A model generated the notes under the pieces. The model made no database searches, was not told where the DNA came from, and saw nothing but the letters and a program-made list of their open reading frames with translations. From NCBI GenBank assembly GCA_033064195.1, contig JARBJD010000311.1, positions 21,764 through 85,763 on the forward strand: a stretch of 64,000 nt of DNA. Direction: 5' to 3'. Every line of letters starts with the position of its first letter. The stretch's first letter is position 1. A program made the position numbers and the translations under genes. The DNA comes from Blattamonas nauphoetae. Lineage: Eukaryota > Preaxostyla > Oxymonadida. Below, one piece after another: positions 24,314 through 35,905 of this stretch.

Positions 24314-27265
24314 ATGTGTATTCTCCTTGTCTTCCTCCCCCTGCTCGATGCTTTCCGATTGAAGAAAGTTTGTCTATTTTTGCCTCAATCATTGCCATCA
24401 CAGCTTGGAATTGACATCAATCTTTTTACCGAAGCTAATGAAACTGATTCATCAGAAAGGATTCCATCACGAGCACAGCCCTCTCGAATTCCATTCGAGA
24501 ACCAGCGCATGAAACTCTCTGTGGATACGACCAAACCTCAAGACGAACCTCCCGCACCGCCTCCTCCACCAATGGACGTAAACAAATTTCTCGATGAAAT
24601 CCGTCCAAATCTCTTTCCAAAACTGGATCTAGATCCAACATTTGACACGATCCATGAGCCACAAATGCCCAACGAATACCCTCAATATTACCCATTTTCA
24701 CCCCAAAATCAATACTCTTATCCACAGCAATCTCAGCCATCATATCAACAACCCCAATATCAACAACAACATCCCTCACAACGGTCCACCTATCAACCAC
24801 CTTCCCCCTCGCCCCCTCCCCCTCTCACACCATCCCAGTTCCCTGCCTCAACCAGACGCAGATTTCTCGATGCTATCACCGCCGAAAACCAGCCATCATC
24901 GTCACAAGGGTCTCCACAATTTGGGTCGTATTTTTACGGCAATTCTCCGCGTTCCAAGCAATACATCTCCACAATTGATTCAATCAATCCAGTGCTCTCA
25001 CTGAACGGAGACAGAATGAGTGGACTTGTCGGAAACGAGCAACCTGAAATAGACACCCTCCAACCAGTTTCAGACCAAAAATCTGAAAAAAGAATTCCGG
25101 ACGTTCAGGCAATAAAGGGTCCAAAGCAAAAACGCGGCTTTTTTGAGAAGGAAGGAGTCTCACAGAGTGATTCTGTGGGGAGAACAGGAGAGAATAGAAT
25201 TGAGGAAAGGGAGAGGAAGAGAGCCGAAATAGGAAGTTCGGAAATTCGTCCACCACTTCCAGAATCGATCCTTCTTCCGCTCAGAGCGAATTCCCTTTCA
25301 CCAACCTTCTTTTTGGACGAGGAGGATGAGTTATGTCCAAACAACAAGAAAACAGAACCGCAGACGACAGAAACCGAACCGCAGACGACAGAAATCGACC
25401 CACAACAATCCTCAACTGACTCCGCCGACCCATCTTCCACTTCCCCATCCATCTCCACACCTCCCTCGCTCTCCCAGCCATCACCCTCCGTCCAGATCAC
25501 ATCTCGACTCCATCCACGCCCCATGCAGAACAAGCCCACGTTCACAAAAACATCAAAATCTTCTTATTCGTCGGGTGGGACGGAAGCACGATCAGCAACG
25601 ATGACTTCGCAATTCCAGAAATCAGACGCAGATGAGAAGGAATTGGAGGGTTTGAAGAATTCGAGTCGTGTGCAGTTCGACGAGATGTTGGGAGGAGTGG
25701 AGGTGGAGAAGATGGAGTTGGATGGGAAAGGATTGTTGTTGGAGAAGATGGACGAAGACTATTTTGGGAAGACAGAAATGGACTTCTCGTCATTTCCTTC
25801 CTTCGCTCCTCCCTCCCCTCCAACCACCTCTCCCACAACCTCCCCTCCCTCCTTCTCCATCCCCACCCCAACCCCTCCCCCTTCCATTCTTTCAAACCCT
25901 TTCTTCTCCTCATCCGACCTCGAATCGATCCAACCCATAATGCTCACCCCCCTCATGGCCTCCGACCCTTATTATTCACCCTCCTCTCGTCTGGAGAAGG
26001 ACCGGAAGAGAGACAGAGACGAGAAAGACAGGAGAGACAAGCCGAAGGGAAGAGAGACCAAGAAATGCTCTTTTGATGTGGATTGCATGAGTGGGGAGAT
26101 GTGCTAGTATGGTCCATCCATTTTTCCCGATTTTTCGATCCCGTCATTCGATCGGTGAGTGTTTTTTGTCTTCTTATCATTTATTCTATCTGTGTCGTTG
26201 GAGATCATTCTCTCTCTCACTCTCTCACATCTCTCAGCAAAGCAGATGGCGTGTGCTGGAATCACACCATCGAAGGTGTCTGTGCTCCAATCGTCGAGTT
26301 CTGCACGGACGACGAACACGCCCACGTTGCTCGACCTCTCGACGGATCTGCTCCTTCTGTGGTGTGTCTCCCTCATCAACTCTCGCTTCTGTCGTCTTCA
26401 TCTTCATACGTGTTTTTCATTTCTCTCTTCACTTTCTCGTCTTCTTCTTCTTCTTCTTCTCTCATCTCTCTCTTTCTTTCATCCCTTCTCTTCTTTCAGC
26501 CTGTTCTGTGTGGATGTGACGGTGCAGATTACATTTCTGTCTGCCAGGCCCACAAAAACAGAGTCAACATCGACTTCAATGGCCGATGCGCCGACAAACG
26601 TGTGACACACCTCTCTCTCTCTTCTCACTCTTCATCAATCTTTCATCTTCCCCTCTCTTCATACTTCATCTTCTCAATCTCTCTCCATCTCTCCAGCTCC
26701 CCCTTCCTCACCCGCCGAAGTCGAGGAACAAGATTTCCGCCGATTCCAATCCAAACGCTCATCATTCGACAATCCACGCCAGCTCCACGCACGCTACGAC
26801 ACCAAACCAACCAAAGCAGATTCGTTCTCGCCTCGTCTTCCTTCGTCTTCGTCGTATTCTCCGTCCAGAAGCGGGACAGGAGGGAGTTATGGAGGAAAGA
26901 AGTGTGGGATGGAGGGAGGGAGTGGAAGGATGGGGTTGGGTGTTGGGTGAGTGGAGGTTTTCGTTTCTACATCGTTTCTTGTGTTTATCGTTTTTCATTT
27001 TTCAATCTCTCATTCTCATCTCTGTTCATCTCTCACCTTCCCTTTCATTCACCGTCTCCGAACTCTACTCATCTCCAGCTCACCCTCCGCCAACGACGGT
27101 TATCTGAAGCACACCAGCACAGGCAGTCCCACTCAGGCGAAGGGCTATTCCTACAATTCTCCTTCGTCTGTCCGTTCGAGTCGGTCAGGCTCGTCGGAGC
27201 CGGTGACTTTCAGAGATGGGCCTGCTTCGTCTATGTACAGACAACCGGCAGGAGGAAGGAGATAG
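24314..27265 (+). CDS. Secreted Pro/Ser-rich protein with Kazal-type domain, 817 aa
   Basis: The exons are 24314-26106, 26238-26361, 26500-26599, 26697-26946 and 27079-27265, 2454 nt in frame. Donors are GTATGG, GTGTGT, GTGTGA and GTGAGT, and acceptors are TCAG or CCAG. An N-terminal signal peptide (MCILLVFLPLLDAF) is followed by about 550 residues of low-complexity Pro/Gln/Ser/Glu sequence. Across the first junction comes a Cys motif, KKCSFDVDCMSGEMC then YKADGVC, of the C-x5-C-x5-C type. Exons 2-3 encode a Kazal-like unit with CGCDGADYISVCQAHKNRVN and NIDFNGRC at about 640-672, the pattern of serine-protease inhibitors. The C-terminus is Ser/Gly-rich with Lys/Arg. A TAG appears if exon 1 is read on, but splicing after TGC-TA removes it. 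Secretion and protease inhibition are inferred from domains; the P1 residue cannot be assigned confidently. Confidence 0.8.
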
Positions 27266-27591
27266 AGTTTCGTCATGTCTCGTCTCTTCTTTTGTTTGAT
27301 GCTTTTCCGAAACAATCTAGTGAAATTTGCACATGTTTTAAGTTTCGAGCAAGATCCAACCATCTCATTTTTCTCCGAGTTGATGCTGCCAACACAAACA
27401 CAATCAACGATTTCAAGCCCTGCATACACTAGTCACACCGCTGATGGACTGGTCTGGATCATTCTTGATGAATTTGAATTCACCTACGGGACTTAGTCTC
27501 GACTGTCATTCCCATTCGTTTTCACATCCTTTTAATGTCTTTTAATCTCTTTTCAATGATCGTAAACCGTCTTTCAATTATTATTTTTCAG
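27266..27591. promoter_or_regulatory. Conserved 5' flank of SPRY-like copy 3
   Basis: The landmark CACACCGCTGATGGACTGG at about 27435, followed by a pyrimidine-rich tract ending TTTTTCAG at 27591, recurs upstream of copies 1, 2 and 4. Its conservation outside the coding exons suggests a promoter, 5' untranslated exon and intron, or the left boundary of a duplicated unit. No canonical motif can be named. Confidence 0.45.
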
Positions 27592-29616
27592 ATGGAGGAA
27601 TTCAAGAGATGTGAAAGTGAGTCCAAGAATGGCGATGAAACTGTCCAATTCAAGATCGCTCATTCTGTGTTCAATATTCTCACATCAGGTCTGTCACATG
27701 ATTTCCTCACAATTATTTGAATTATTTCCGAACTCCCTGTTTTGATTTGGATTGTTGATTTCTTCGTTCTTGTGATATCTCAGATCCATCTCAAATGAAA
27801 GAACGAAGTTCGATTGGGATTCGGAGTGGATTGTTGGAGAGATTTTCGGAGCGTCTTTCTTCGGATTGTTCAACCCCTCTCTCTGTGTGTCTCTCTTCTT
27901 CTCTCCATATGATGATGTTTCTGATTCTCTTTCTGATTCTCTTTTTTATTCTCTTTGTGATTCTTTTTATGATTGATTGTGTGATGGATTGTATGTGTTC
28001 AGGGAGTTCTGTCGAGTGTGGTTGGAGTGATGGTGACATCGGTGTCGGAGGGACGACCTCGACTTCGGAGTGACTTGATTCCTTCTCTGCTTGCGCTCTC
28101 CTCCGTTTGTTCCTCTCTTTCTTCATTTCTTCTATTTCTCCTTCTTTCCCCTGTTCTCGTTGTTGTTCTCGTTGTTTTTTGTGTTGATCAGCATGCAGAC
28201 AGTTCGTTGTCGACACCAGCCACTCACTCACTTGGGTCTGATCTCTTCTCTCTTCTTCATCATTCTTTCCTCTCTTCTCTCTCTCCAACTGTTTTGCTTT
28301 CTTTTGTTTTGTTTTGATTACTTTTGATTTGTGTTTGGAGTCTTCTGTGTGGAGGAAGTCTTTCGTGTGTGGAAGTGGAGGGAGTGTTGAGTTCGGGAAT
28401 TGTTGAGAGACTTTGCACTCGAATTGAACGTGAAGATGAAAGTGAAAGTGAAAGTGGGTCAGTGGATGTTCTTCCGACTCTTGTTGTTTTGGACCAATTG
28501 TGCAGTGGCCTTCGCTCTCACATTGACAACGAACAGCATTCGGAATCAACTGACAAGAAGAATGAAGAATGGAAAGAAGATTCGTTCTCGCTGACTCGTC
28601 GTTGTGGATTCGCACTTGCTCGAATTGAGAAGGCAGTTCTCACTCTTGGTCAGTCACTCAGAAATCGACGTACAGATCCATCGACACACCTCGTTCAAGA
28701 AAAAGTGGGAGGAATCATGTTTCGTCACTTCTTCTCTTCGATCCCAGCTCCATCGAAGAAAGAGATTGGACAAATTGGAATTGATTTGGCAGCTGTTCGG
28801 AGGGAGATGGAGGACAAAATGAGACAAATGGAGATGCGAGAGAAGGAAAGAGAGATGGCAGTGAAGAAAGCGGAAGAGGAGAGACAGAGAGAGTTCTCGA
28901 GGAAGATGAGAGAGATGGAATCAGAAAGAGAGAATGAGAAAAGAGAGATGGAAGAGATGAAGAGGATGAACGAAAAATGGATTGAAGAAGGACGACAGAG
29001 GGAAGAAGAAGGGAAGAGAGAAGAAGAAAGGAAGAGAAAGGAAGATGAAGAGCGACGAAGGAATGTGAAGGAAGGAGCAGCAGCAATCGAAGTGTTCCAA
29101 CACGAAAAGTTCACTGTCGCTGGTAGTGTCTTCACAAAAACGGAATCATCCGATCATCATCTTCTCTCGTATTCATTCGGAGCTGTTATCGTGCGAATCA
29201 CTTTCATCATTCAAGCCATCAAAGGCGAGTTTGATTTCGGATTGATCTCAACCTATCAGACAGAAAAGGCAAAGACTGGACAGAAATGGTTCGGAAATAT
29301 GAAAGGAGGAGCTGGATGGTATTCAAACGGTCGAACAGCCTATCAGAACGGCAAATCATTCCACAACGGATCAGCATGCAAGGAAGGAGCAGTTGGACAG
29401 CGAGTGGTGATGGAGGCAGATGGACGAGAAGGAAAGCGAACATTGAAGCTGTCGCAAGATGGAGAGACACAGCCAGTCTTCTTCTCCAACATTCCGGTTC
29501 CTTTCCGTTTTATTTTCTATCCATTCACAGAAGGGAACTCGGTTGATATTGTGTCAACTGAAGTGCTTCGAGAGCCATCGATGGTTGGAGGGAGTTTGGA
29601 AGTGGTGATGGACTAA
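27592..29616 (+). CDS. Coiled-coil / SPRY-like family protein, copy 3, intact, 539 aa
   Basis: The exons are 27592-27688, 27784-27884, 28003-28104, 28192-28235 and 28341-29616, 1620 nt in frame, ATG to TAA. Donors are GTCTGT, GTGTGT, GTTTGT and GTCTGA. The frame of the small 44-nt exon was chosen because differences between copies fall mainly at its third codon positions (HADSSLSTPATHSLG). Order: residues 1-32 charged (MEEFKRCESESKNGDETV), 66-100 the conserved Arg-rich exon, about 116-255 a helical region (CSGLRSHIDNEQ; RRCGFALARIEKAVL), about 260-369 a continuous E/R/K/M coiled coil, and about 370-539 the SPRY/B30.2-like module. There is no signal peptide or membrane segment, so a cytoplasmic scaffold or binding protein is inferred. 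This copy best represents the family in the window. Confidence 0.85.
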
Positions 29617-29935
29617 TCCGAGTTCTTCTCTCTTCACTCTCGCTTTCACTTCACTCCTCTTTCTTTCAGTAGACAATTCACAGAACCCAACTTTCTAGTT
29701 CATTTTTCTTGCTCCAATATCTCTGCAAACAAGAAGATAACACGACGACGAGACATGCCAAAGGATCAAACAATGAATAAACACGAAAATAATTGAAACA
29801 AGTGCTGAGCGCGTTTGATCGATTCTGAAACGAAAACAAAACAGAATCATCGAAACGAAGTCATAACAATTCATTCATCCATCACAACAAATCGTCCCCA
29901 CTTCTCAGCCACGTCCGATGCAGATGCTGTTCGTT
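29617..29935. other. 3' flank of copy 3 and convergent spacer
   Basis: The first approximately 60 bases (TCCGAGTTCTTCTCTCTTCA and on) are the family's shared 3' flank. The remainder separates two convergent genes, and I see no gene in it. Confidence 0.5.
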
Positions 29936-32900
29936 TCAGGATTTCTTCGAAATATCAATCGTCGATTCGTGTCTGCTCAGTTTCGGATTTGAGGACCGCT
30001 GTGGTGTTGTTCCCGGAATCTCTCGAAACGCCGGCGATGAATTGGAGGTCTGCAGTTTCGTCGTCTTCGCGAGTGAAGAATGGCGAGACAAACCATTTGG
30101 GGGAGTGTTGCATTCGTCGTCCAGCTGATACGACGATGCCACGTGCGTCGGCCTCTGATTCACCATCGTCCGCTTTCTCTGTTCCGTGTCGGTCGATGAG
30201 TCACCAACGATGGCTGGTGAGTGGCTGCCAGAATCGAGATCGTTCAATGACGTCGTCGATGATCTTCGACTCGACTCGTTCGATCCCAAACCATATCCCA
30301 ATTTCTGAGCCAGAAACGAGTTCTTTTCCTGAAGTCTTGCCATCACCTGCGCCATCTTCTCGTCCGACATCGAGCGAGTCGGATTCATCTTCGAACTTGC
30401 GAAATTGAATGTTTTCCGAATTCGCGGTTTCCCCACATTCTCAATCACCTCCTCTTCTTCATCATTCTCTTTCTCGCTCTTCGTGTTCTTCGTGTTCTTC
30501 CCTTTTCCTGTCCGCCGACCAAGATCACTCTCGCTGATGTCTTCCACTCTCCAATTCGCAATCTGTTTCGGCTTCGGTTTTGACTTGGCTCGTGTCTTCG
30601 CTTTCGCCTGCCTCGCCTCTGCTGCACGTCCCAGCTCCAGTTCCTTTTGTTCCTCTTCTTTCTGTTTCTCCTCTTCCTCCTTTCTCTTCTCAAGTTCCTT
30701 CTTCTCCTCCATTTCATTCCTCCGAATCGGGTTCATTCTCTCCGCCTGCCTCCTCCTCTCTTCTTCCTCTTTCCGACTCTCCTCTTTCTCCTTCACCTTC
30801 CGTCGGATCACCTCCCTCTCCGACGACGACACCACCAGCCCTGCCATCGCCAACCGATGCTCCTCGAGATTCACTTGGATCTCCTCGTTCGACTTCTCCA
30901 ACACAAACCGCGTCATGTCCAAATACGTCTCCATATCAAACTCGCTCGCCATCTCCTCGTCTCCTCCCTCTTCCACCACTCCATCGTCCTCTGCCTTCTG
31001 TTTCATCGTTTCCGCGATGTTGTTCAGCATTTCCTGTGCAATCTCGTTTTCGTCCTCGTCGTCTTCTTCATCATCTGTCACTGCATTCATCACAAATCGG
31101 GTGTCGATCCCAAACTGTCTTTCTCGTCCTGTCTTCACATCTGCACGTGGTTCTGCTTCCATCAGTTGGAGGAGTTCGTCTTCGTCTTGTTCTTCTGCGG
31201 CTTCCGCTTCCTTTTCCGCTTTCTTTTTGATTGTCAAGACTGCTGCCTCCCTCTCCTCTTCATCCAAGTCAAGCAGAGCAAACGACACAATCTCTCGTGT
31301 TGCATTTCGACTCTCACTCTCACTCAGTTCCTCTTCTTCATCTCCTTTCTTCTTCTTCTTCTTCTCATCCACACGAACAACCACGTACGGCGTCAGGTCC
31401 GCCTCGTCCATGACATCCGTGTAATCCGTGACAAGCTGAACTTCCCCAAATTCGTCCTCAATCTCATCCTCCAACACAAACACTCCTTTCTCCTTGTCTT
31501 CCTTCCTTTCCAACTGTCCCTTGATCGGCGACAGCTGACACGCAATCTGGACAGGCGTGTAAGTGTTGATATCGAGTGGACAAAGTGTGGTAGCGTCGTT
31601 CACGACAAACGACTTGTGGAGGCGAAGAGCTGAGATCGAGTCCCGCACGAGAGGGTTCTTTTGGTTGTTGAGTGAGACGAAAGCGATGGCCTTGCAGATG
31701 ATGAAAGTGGGAGTGTAGACATTGACGACAGTGAAGAGACGCTGGAACATGTTCATTCGATCGGCCGATTCGTCTTTCTCATTCTCTTCCTTCGACGATC
31801 TCTTTGTTTGGCTTCCTGTCTTTGGCTCGGGTTCCACTTCTGCTTCCGCATCCTTCCGCAACGACTCTCCACGTGAAGTCTCCCTCTTCCCTTCCTCCTC
31901 TTCCCCTTTCTTTTCCTCCTTCTCTCCCTCCATCTCCAAAATAGAGATGAGTCCTTGCTTCAACAAATCATTTTTCGTCTCCTGTCTGATCAAAGGAGCG
32001 AAGAACTGTGCAACGAAAGTCAGATCCTTTGAAAGCGCATCCTTCGCATCGACGTACGTGTGGAAGTCCATCGACGCCCACATATCGTTTGTGATGACGT
32101 CCACACCAGCCACTGACTTCTCGGCTGGCGGGAGTTGGAGCGAGTAGTGGGATTCGAGCAGGTCAGGCGGAGGGAGAGGGAGCAGAGGGCGAACATAATG
32201 TTTCTTGGTTGGTGGGATGAAGACAGCGTCGGGGATGTGGACATCTTCCTTCGGGATGATGTCGGTGAAGTTTGTGAGAGGGTTGGTTGGAGGAGTCGCT
32301 TCCTTTCCATGAAGGTACATCGGAAGGACACATTCAGACAGATTGGGCTTGAATTTGGACTCCAATATGTTGGTCCAGAAAGAAGAGAAATCAACGGATC
32401 CAGCTTGTTCGATTCCGGATCGGACTTTGCGCATGTTGGCCAGGTATTGAGAGAAGGGGCGGGAGTTCGGATTGGCGTCGAAGGTGTGCTTAACAGGCAC
32501 ACAAATAAAAGGAAATGATTTCTCCGAATACCCATAAGGAAGTTCAGGCAGATCGGGGAAATTTCGGGTGCTGATGGAGTGTTCGCGACTCCACAGGTCG
32601 AGTGGAGTTGAAGTGACACGAGTTATGAGAAGTGGTGGATAAAGCGAACTCTCCTTAGTCAGCAGAGGAGTGCTGATTCGGGAGGTGATTTCGAGCATGG
32701 GTGACGTGAATTGTCGGAGAATGCGATTGAGGGGAGAGATTGAGACGGTGAAGAAGAGTGAGTAGCCAAGGAACTGGTCGACCAATCGAATAAATCGGAC
32801 GCCATAGTCCAAAACAGACGATGACTGCTTCAGTGAGAAGGCAGCTGTGATGAGAGGGAAATCCACATCCTCAAAATTAGTCTCATCATCCTCATCATTC

Positions 32901-34410
32901 GTCCCACTCCCTTCGCTCTCCTCGCGCGACACAAGCGAGATGACAAGTGGAGCTCGTCTGTCACTGACCAGTGTTGTGCTTTGATAGAAAAACACTCGTT
33001 CTTGGAAGAGTCGCACATGGCCCTTCCGAAACGCGTTTTCCGCAGCCTCAAAATGTCCCTCGCGTGATTCAAAATATTCCCCTTTTGCATCTGTCGCCCG
33101 AATCTGCACGCGGAGATGGTGTGGAAGGACGGTATTTGGTGAGTGACCAACATTTTCGGCGTCTGCCTGCTTTTCTGGTGTATCCTCCATTTCTCTCGCG
33201 TTTTTGGATGTTTTTGGGCGGAAAAATCCAGAAATAGCGTCGAGAGAGTCTGGTTTTTCAGCTTCTTCCGATGCAAGTGCGTTTCTGATGTCTCCGTTAG
33301 CTTCGGCCCACAAGAGGCAAATATGGACTTTAATGGGGCAGTATACAGGCATGACTTGGGCTCTGGAATCGTTTTGGTGGGGCAGATGGGGGATTTCGCG
33401 AGGGAGGGCTAAGTGTGATGGGAAGATGCTGTGTTGAGTGAAATCAAGAAGGAACACTCCCGAGATCTGTTGGTCGGAGAAAATGTCTCCAAAGGTCATC
33501 CAGGTCTGCGAATTCGACATCGTTTTTGTCGAATTATGGCTTCCCGAAGATGGGCGGGGAAATCCCTTCGAAGGGACGATGGATGATATCCCGGAATGGT
33601 ATGACATTTTCTTGACGATATCCCGAGTGCGGTCCGTCATAAGAGGATCGTTGAGGAGAGCATAGACAAGTCGAGGATTCTGGGCTGAATACGCATGGCT
33701 GAGTTTGGATGCGAGGAAGAGTTCCTTGTGGCAGAGTTGAATGCCTTTGACTCCACCTTTGAGCCAGAATTTTAGTGAATTTGGTAGTGTTTGTGCAGCA
33801 TAGACAAAATCGGCACTTAAAGGCGCAAATACAGGGATGTTTGGGGCTGAGCCAAGAATTGAGAAGAGTGTGTCGAGGGGGAAGGTTGTGGATGAACATG
33901 AAATGATTTGGAGATCAGGATGAGGCTCAGATGGTGTGGGTGTGTTTTGGGTTGTTGTTGATAGTGAATGAGTGGAGATATTGTTGATCGGTTCAACGTT
34001 GGCGACAGAAAGGCGTAGTTTGTGCCGCAATTGTGATTGGCTGGGTGAATACACTGATAAAACATGAAAAAAGTTGAGGGAATACAAAAATCAAATGAAT
34101 TCCATCGAAAGATTGGTTCTGAAGTGGTGTGTGGAGAAAGTTCGGTTGTCATCTCCACGGGGTTGTCATTTTGGCGACTGATCCGGACAGAAATAAAACA
34201 TCTCGATGGTTTCTACAAGTGAACCGGTTGAAAGGGATAGGAAAAGTCATATGAACAGACATGGATTAATAGTGAAGAAAGTCGCATTCTCACAACAGCA
34301 GCTTCTTTAAATTGAACAAAAGATGACATAAAAGTGGAGTCCATGGTTGGATGACAGAGAAATTCTGATATTTGGGTCTGTTCATCGACAAAGTCAATGT
34401 CGATCGACAT
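29936..34410 (-). CDS. Large acidic coiled-coil protein, about 1400 aa, unknown
   Basis: The main exon runs from about 34035 to the TGA at 29936, over 1360 codons without a break. A likely first exon starts at ATG 34410 (MSIDIDFVDEQTQISEFLCH) and ends about 34250; the donor is unclear (a phase-compatible GTTCAT site exists), so the 5' junction is provisional. The N-terminal two thirds is of mixed composition without a recognised domain. From about residue 850 it turns strongly charged, with acidic patches (TDDEEDDEDENEIAQEM) and a long K/E/R coiled coil (RKEEEERRRQAERMNPIRRN), then a basic segment (RAKSKPKPKQ) and a Ser-rich, probably phosphorylatable tail (SRHSSLAKTTK). Such layouts occur in cytoskeletal and chromatin scaffolds; I make no assignment. 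Long antisense open stretches opposite the charged part are composition artefacts. Confidence 0.75.
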
Positions 34411-34440
34411 CTAAGAAAAAATAAGGGTCAATTCGAACTG

Positions 34441-35576
34441 ATGTTCGATCTCATGCATGGATCGTAGTTGTGGATTCAAGGGAGGTTTTTTTCACATTTT
34501 TTCGTTCACGATCATCAATTGGTGAATACTATGATCCATATCATTTTAGTTTTGAGAAGACCGAACAGTCATTTTCCATTTCCGCCTCAACCTTCCTGAA
34601 TTGGGATGGTCGACCTATCGAATCGACACCTTACAAATCGGCGATATGTCGATCTCTTGTGACAATGGTGAAGGAGGGTCATGAGTTCAATGATTCTCTG
34701 GAGGAGAAAGCTGAACGGTTTCTTTTCCAGTTACACTGGTGCTGTGAAGGGGAAACAAATTACAAAGTCCTTCTCTTCAATCCACCTTCTTCCAATCGAC
34801 CTTGGAGCGTCTTCGTGGAATCAATCGCAGTGCTTATTTCGTCATCAAAGCAGAAAATCGTCGAATCAACGATGGATTTGCTTTCATTCATGATCCAGAG
34901 AGGTTTACCCGATACCAATCTGGCAATTGCCGAATCCAACCTGATTCCCCAGCTCATGCTCACCCTCCATCCACTATCTCTCTCGTTCACAGAGGAGAAG
35001 ATTCACGTTTATCTGATCACTATTCTTTCGAAATTACTCTATTTCTTCACACCAGTTGGACATAGAAGTCTCGATCTTTACGATCCTGAGTATCGACCCG
35101 TTCACCGTGATGCACTCTTGACACGATTACTCTTCCCATTGGAAGAGTATCTGCACCATCTCTGCTCCAACCGTTACACGATCCCGCAGGGGGATTTAAC
35201 CGACAATTTCATGTTTCTCCTTGCTCGTCTGCTCCAAATCTGCCCTGATTTTCAACCAACCATGGATTTTGTTTTTACTCTCCCTGTACTTCTAACAATC
35301 ACAAGTTCACTGACATTCTTCGAACGCGACCGCTCTGTCGATCAATTCCTGCATGGACTGCGAGAGTATCTGAGATTTTGGGTCTACGCAAATCGCCAAG
35401 CTCGTCAGTCAGAAGCACTCGTTTATCGTTCGGTGCGAAGTGAAGGATTGGAGGACGCGATCGAACAGCAATCTCGGACGAATACTCGCGAACCCTGCCG
35501 TTGGGTGATTGTTGAGCAATGTTTGAGCGTGCAGGCTTCTAATGGAGCAAATGTCCCCTACCACCATAACTACTAA
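34441..35576 (+). CDS. Armadillo-like helical-repeat protein, about 349 aa
   Basis: The model is exon 34441-34463 (MFDLMHG) and exon 34550-35576, with an 86-nt intron (GTAGTT...TTTTAG), in frame to TAA. The donor is off-consensus, so the N-terminus is provisional, while the main exon is solid. It is a paralogue of the two genes at 51.5-54.3 kb: SLVTMVKEGHEFNDSLEEKA aligns with SLVALVKEGYPLDDALQDKA, VFVESIAVLISS with GFVESVVILLAS, and the C-terminal GLEDAIEQQ with GFEDTLEQ. The fold looks like consecutive helix pairs without a membrane segment. Function is unknown; family expansion within one window suggests rapid turnover. It is divergently oriented from the acidic gene, with a start-to-start gap of only about 30 bp, so they probably share a promoter region. 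Confidence 0.65.
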
Positions 35577-35905
35577 GAGAGAGATCAGAATGAAGAAAGA
35601 TCCATCGCGATTGGACGATCTCTAAGGCTGTACCAGATACCAGGACCTTTAAATCATCAAAGGCATATTTTCCATCGATATTGTCACGTCATTTTTCCTT
35701 TTCACTCATCACAGAATCAAACAATTGTTGTTTTTTGCCACTGAAAGCCGATTCAGTATCGATGAGAATGGATCAAACAAGGAATTTGGAAAAACAAAAA
35801 TTTAGTTGATTGGCTCTGATTCATGGGATGGTGAGGAGGGATTCTTGATCAAACCATTCTTTCGTTTTCATCTGTGGTCGGAATCGCCAAATCGGCCAAA
35901 TATCG
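35577..35905. other. Intergenic region, nothing identified
   Basis: This is 329 bp of AT-rich sequence between the helical-repeat gene and the secreted beta-helix gene. It has no open frame of note, RNA gene or repeat. Confidence 0.5.

Noticed and set aside
30405-31633. Long Ser- or Leu-rich plus-strand frames opposite the acidic coiled-coil protein
   Set aside because: Same composition effect opposite a K/E/R-rich coding region; no domain and no independent start context.
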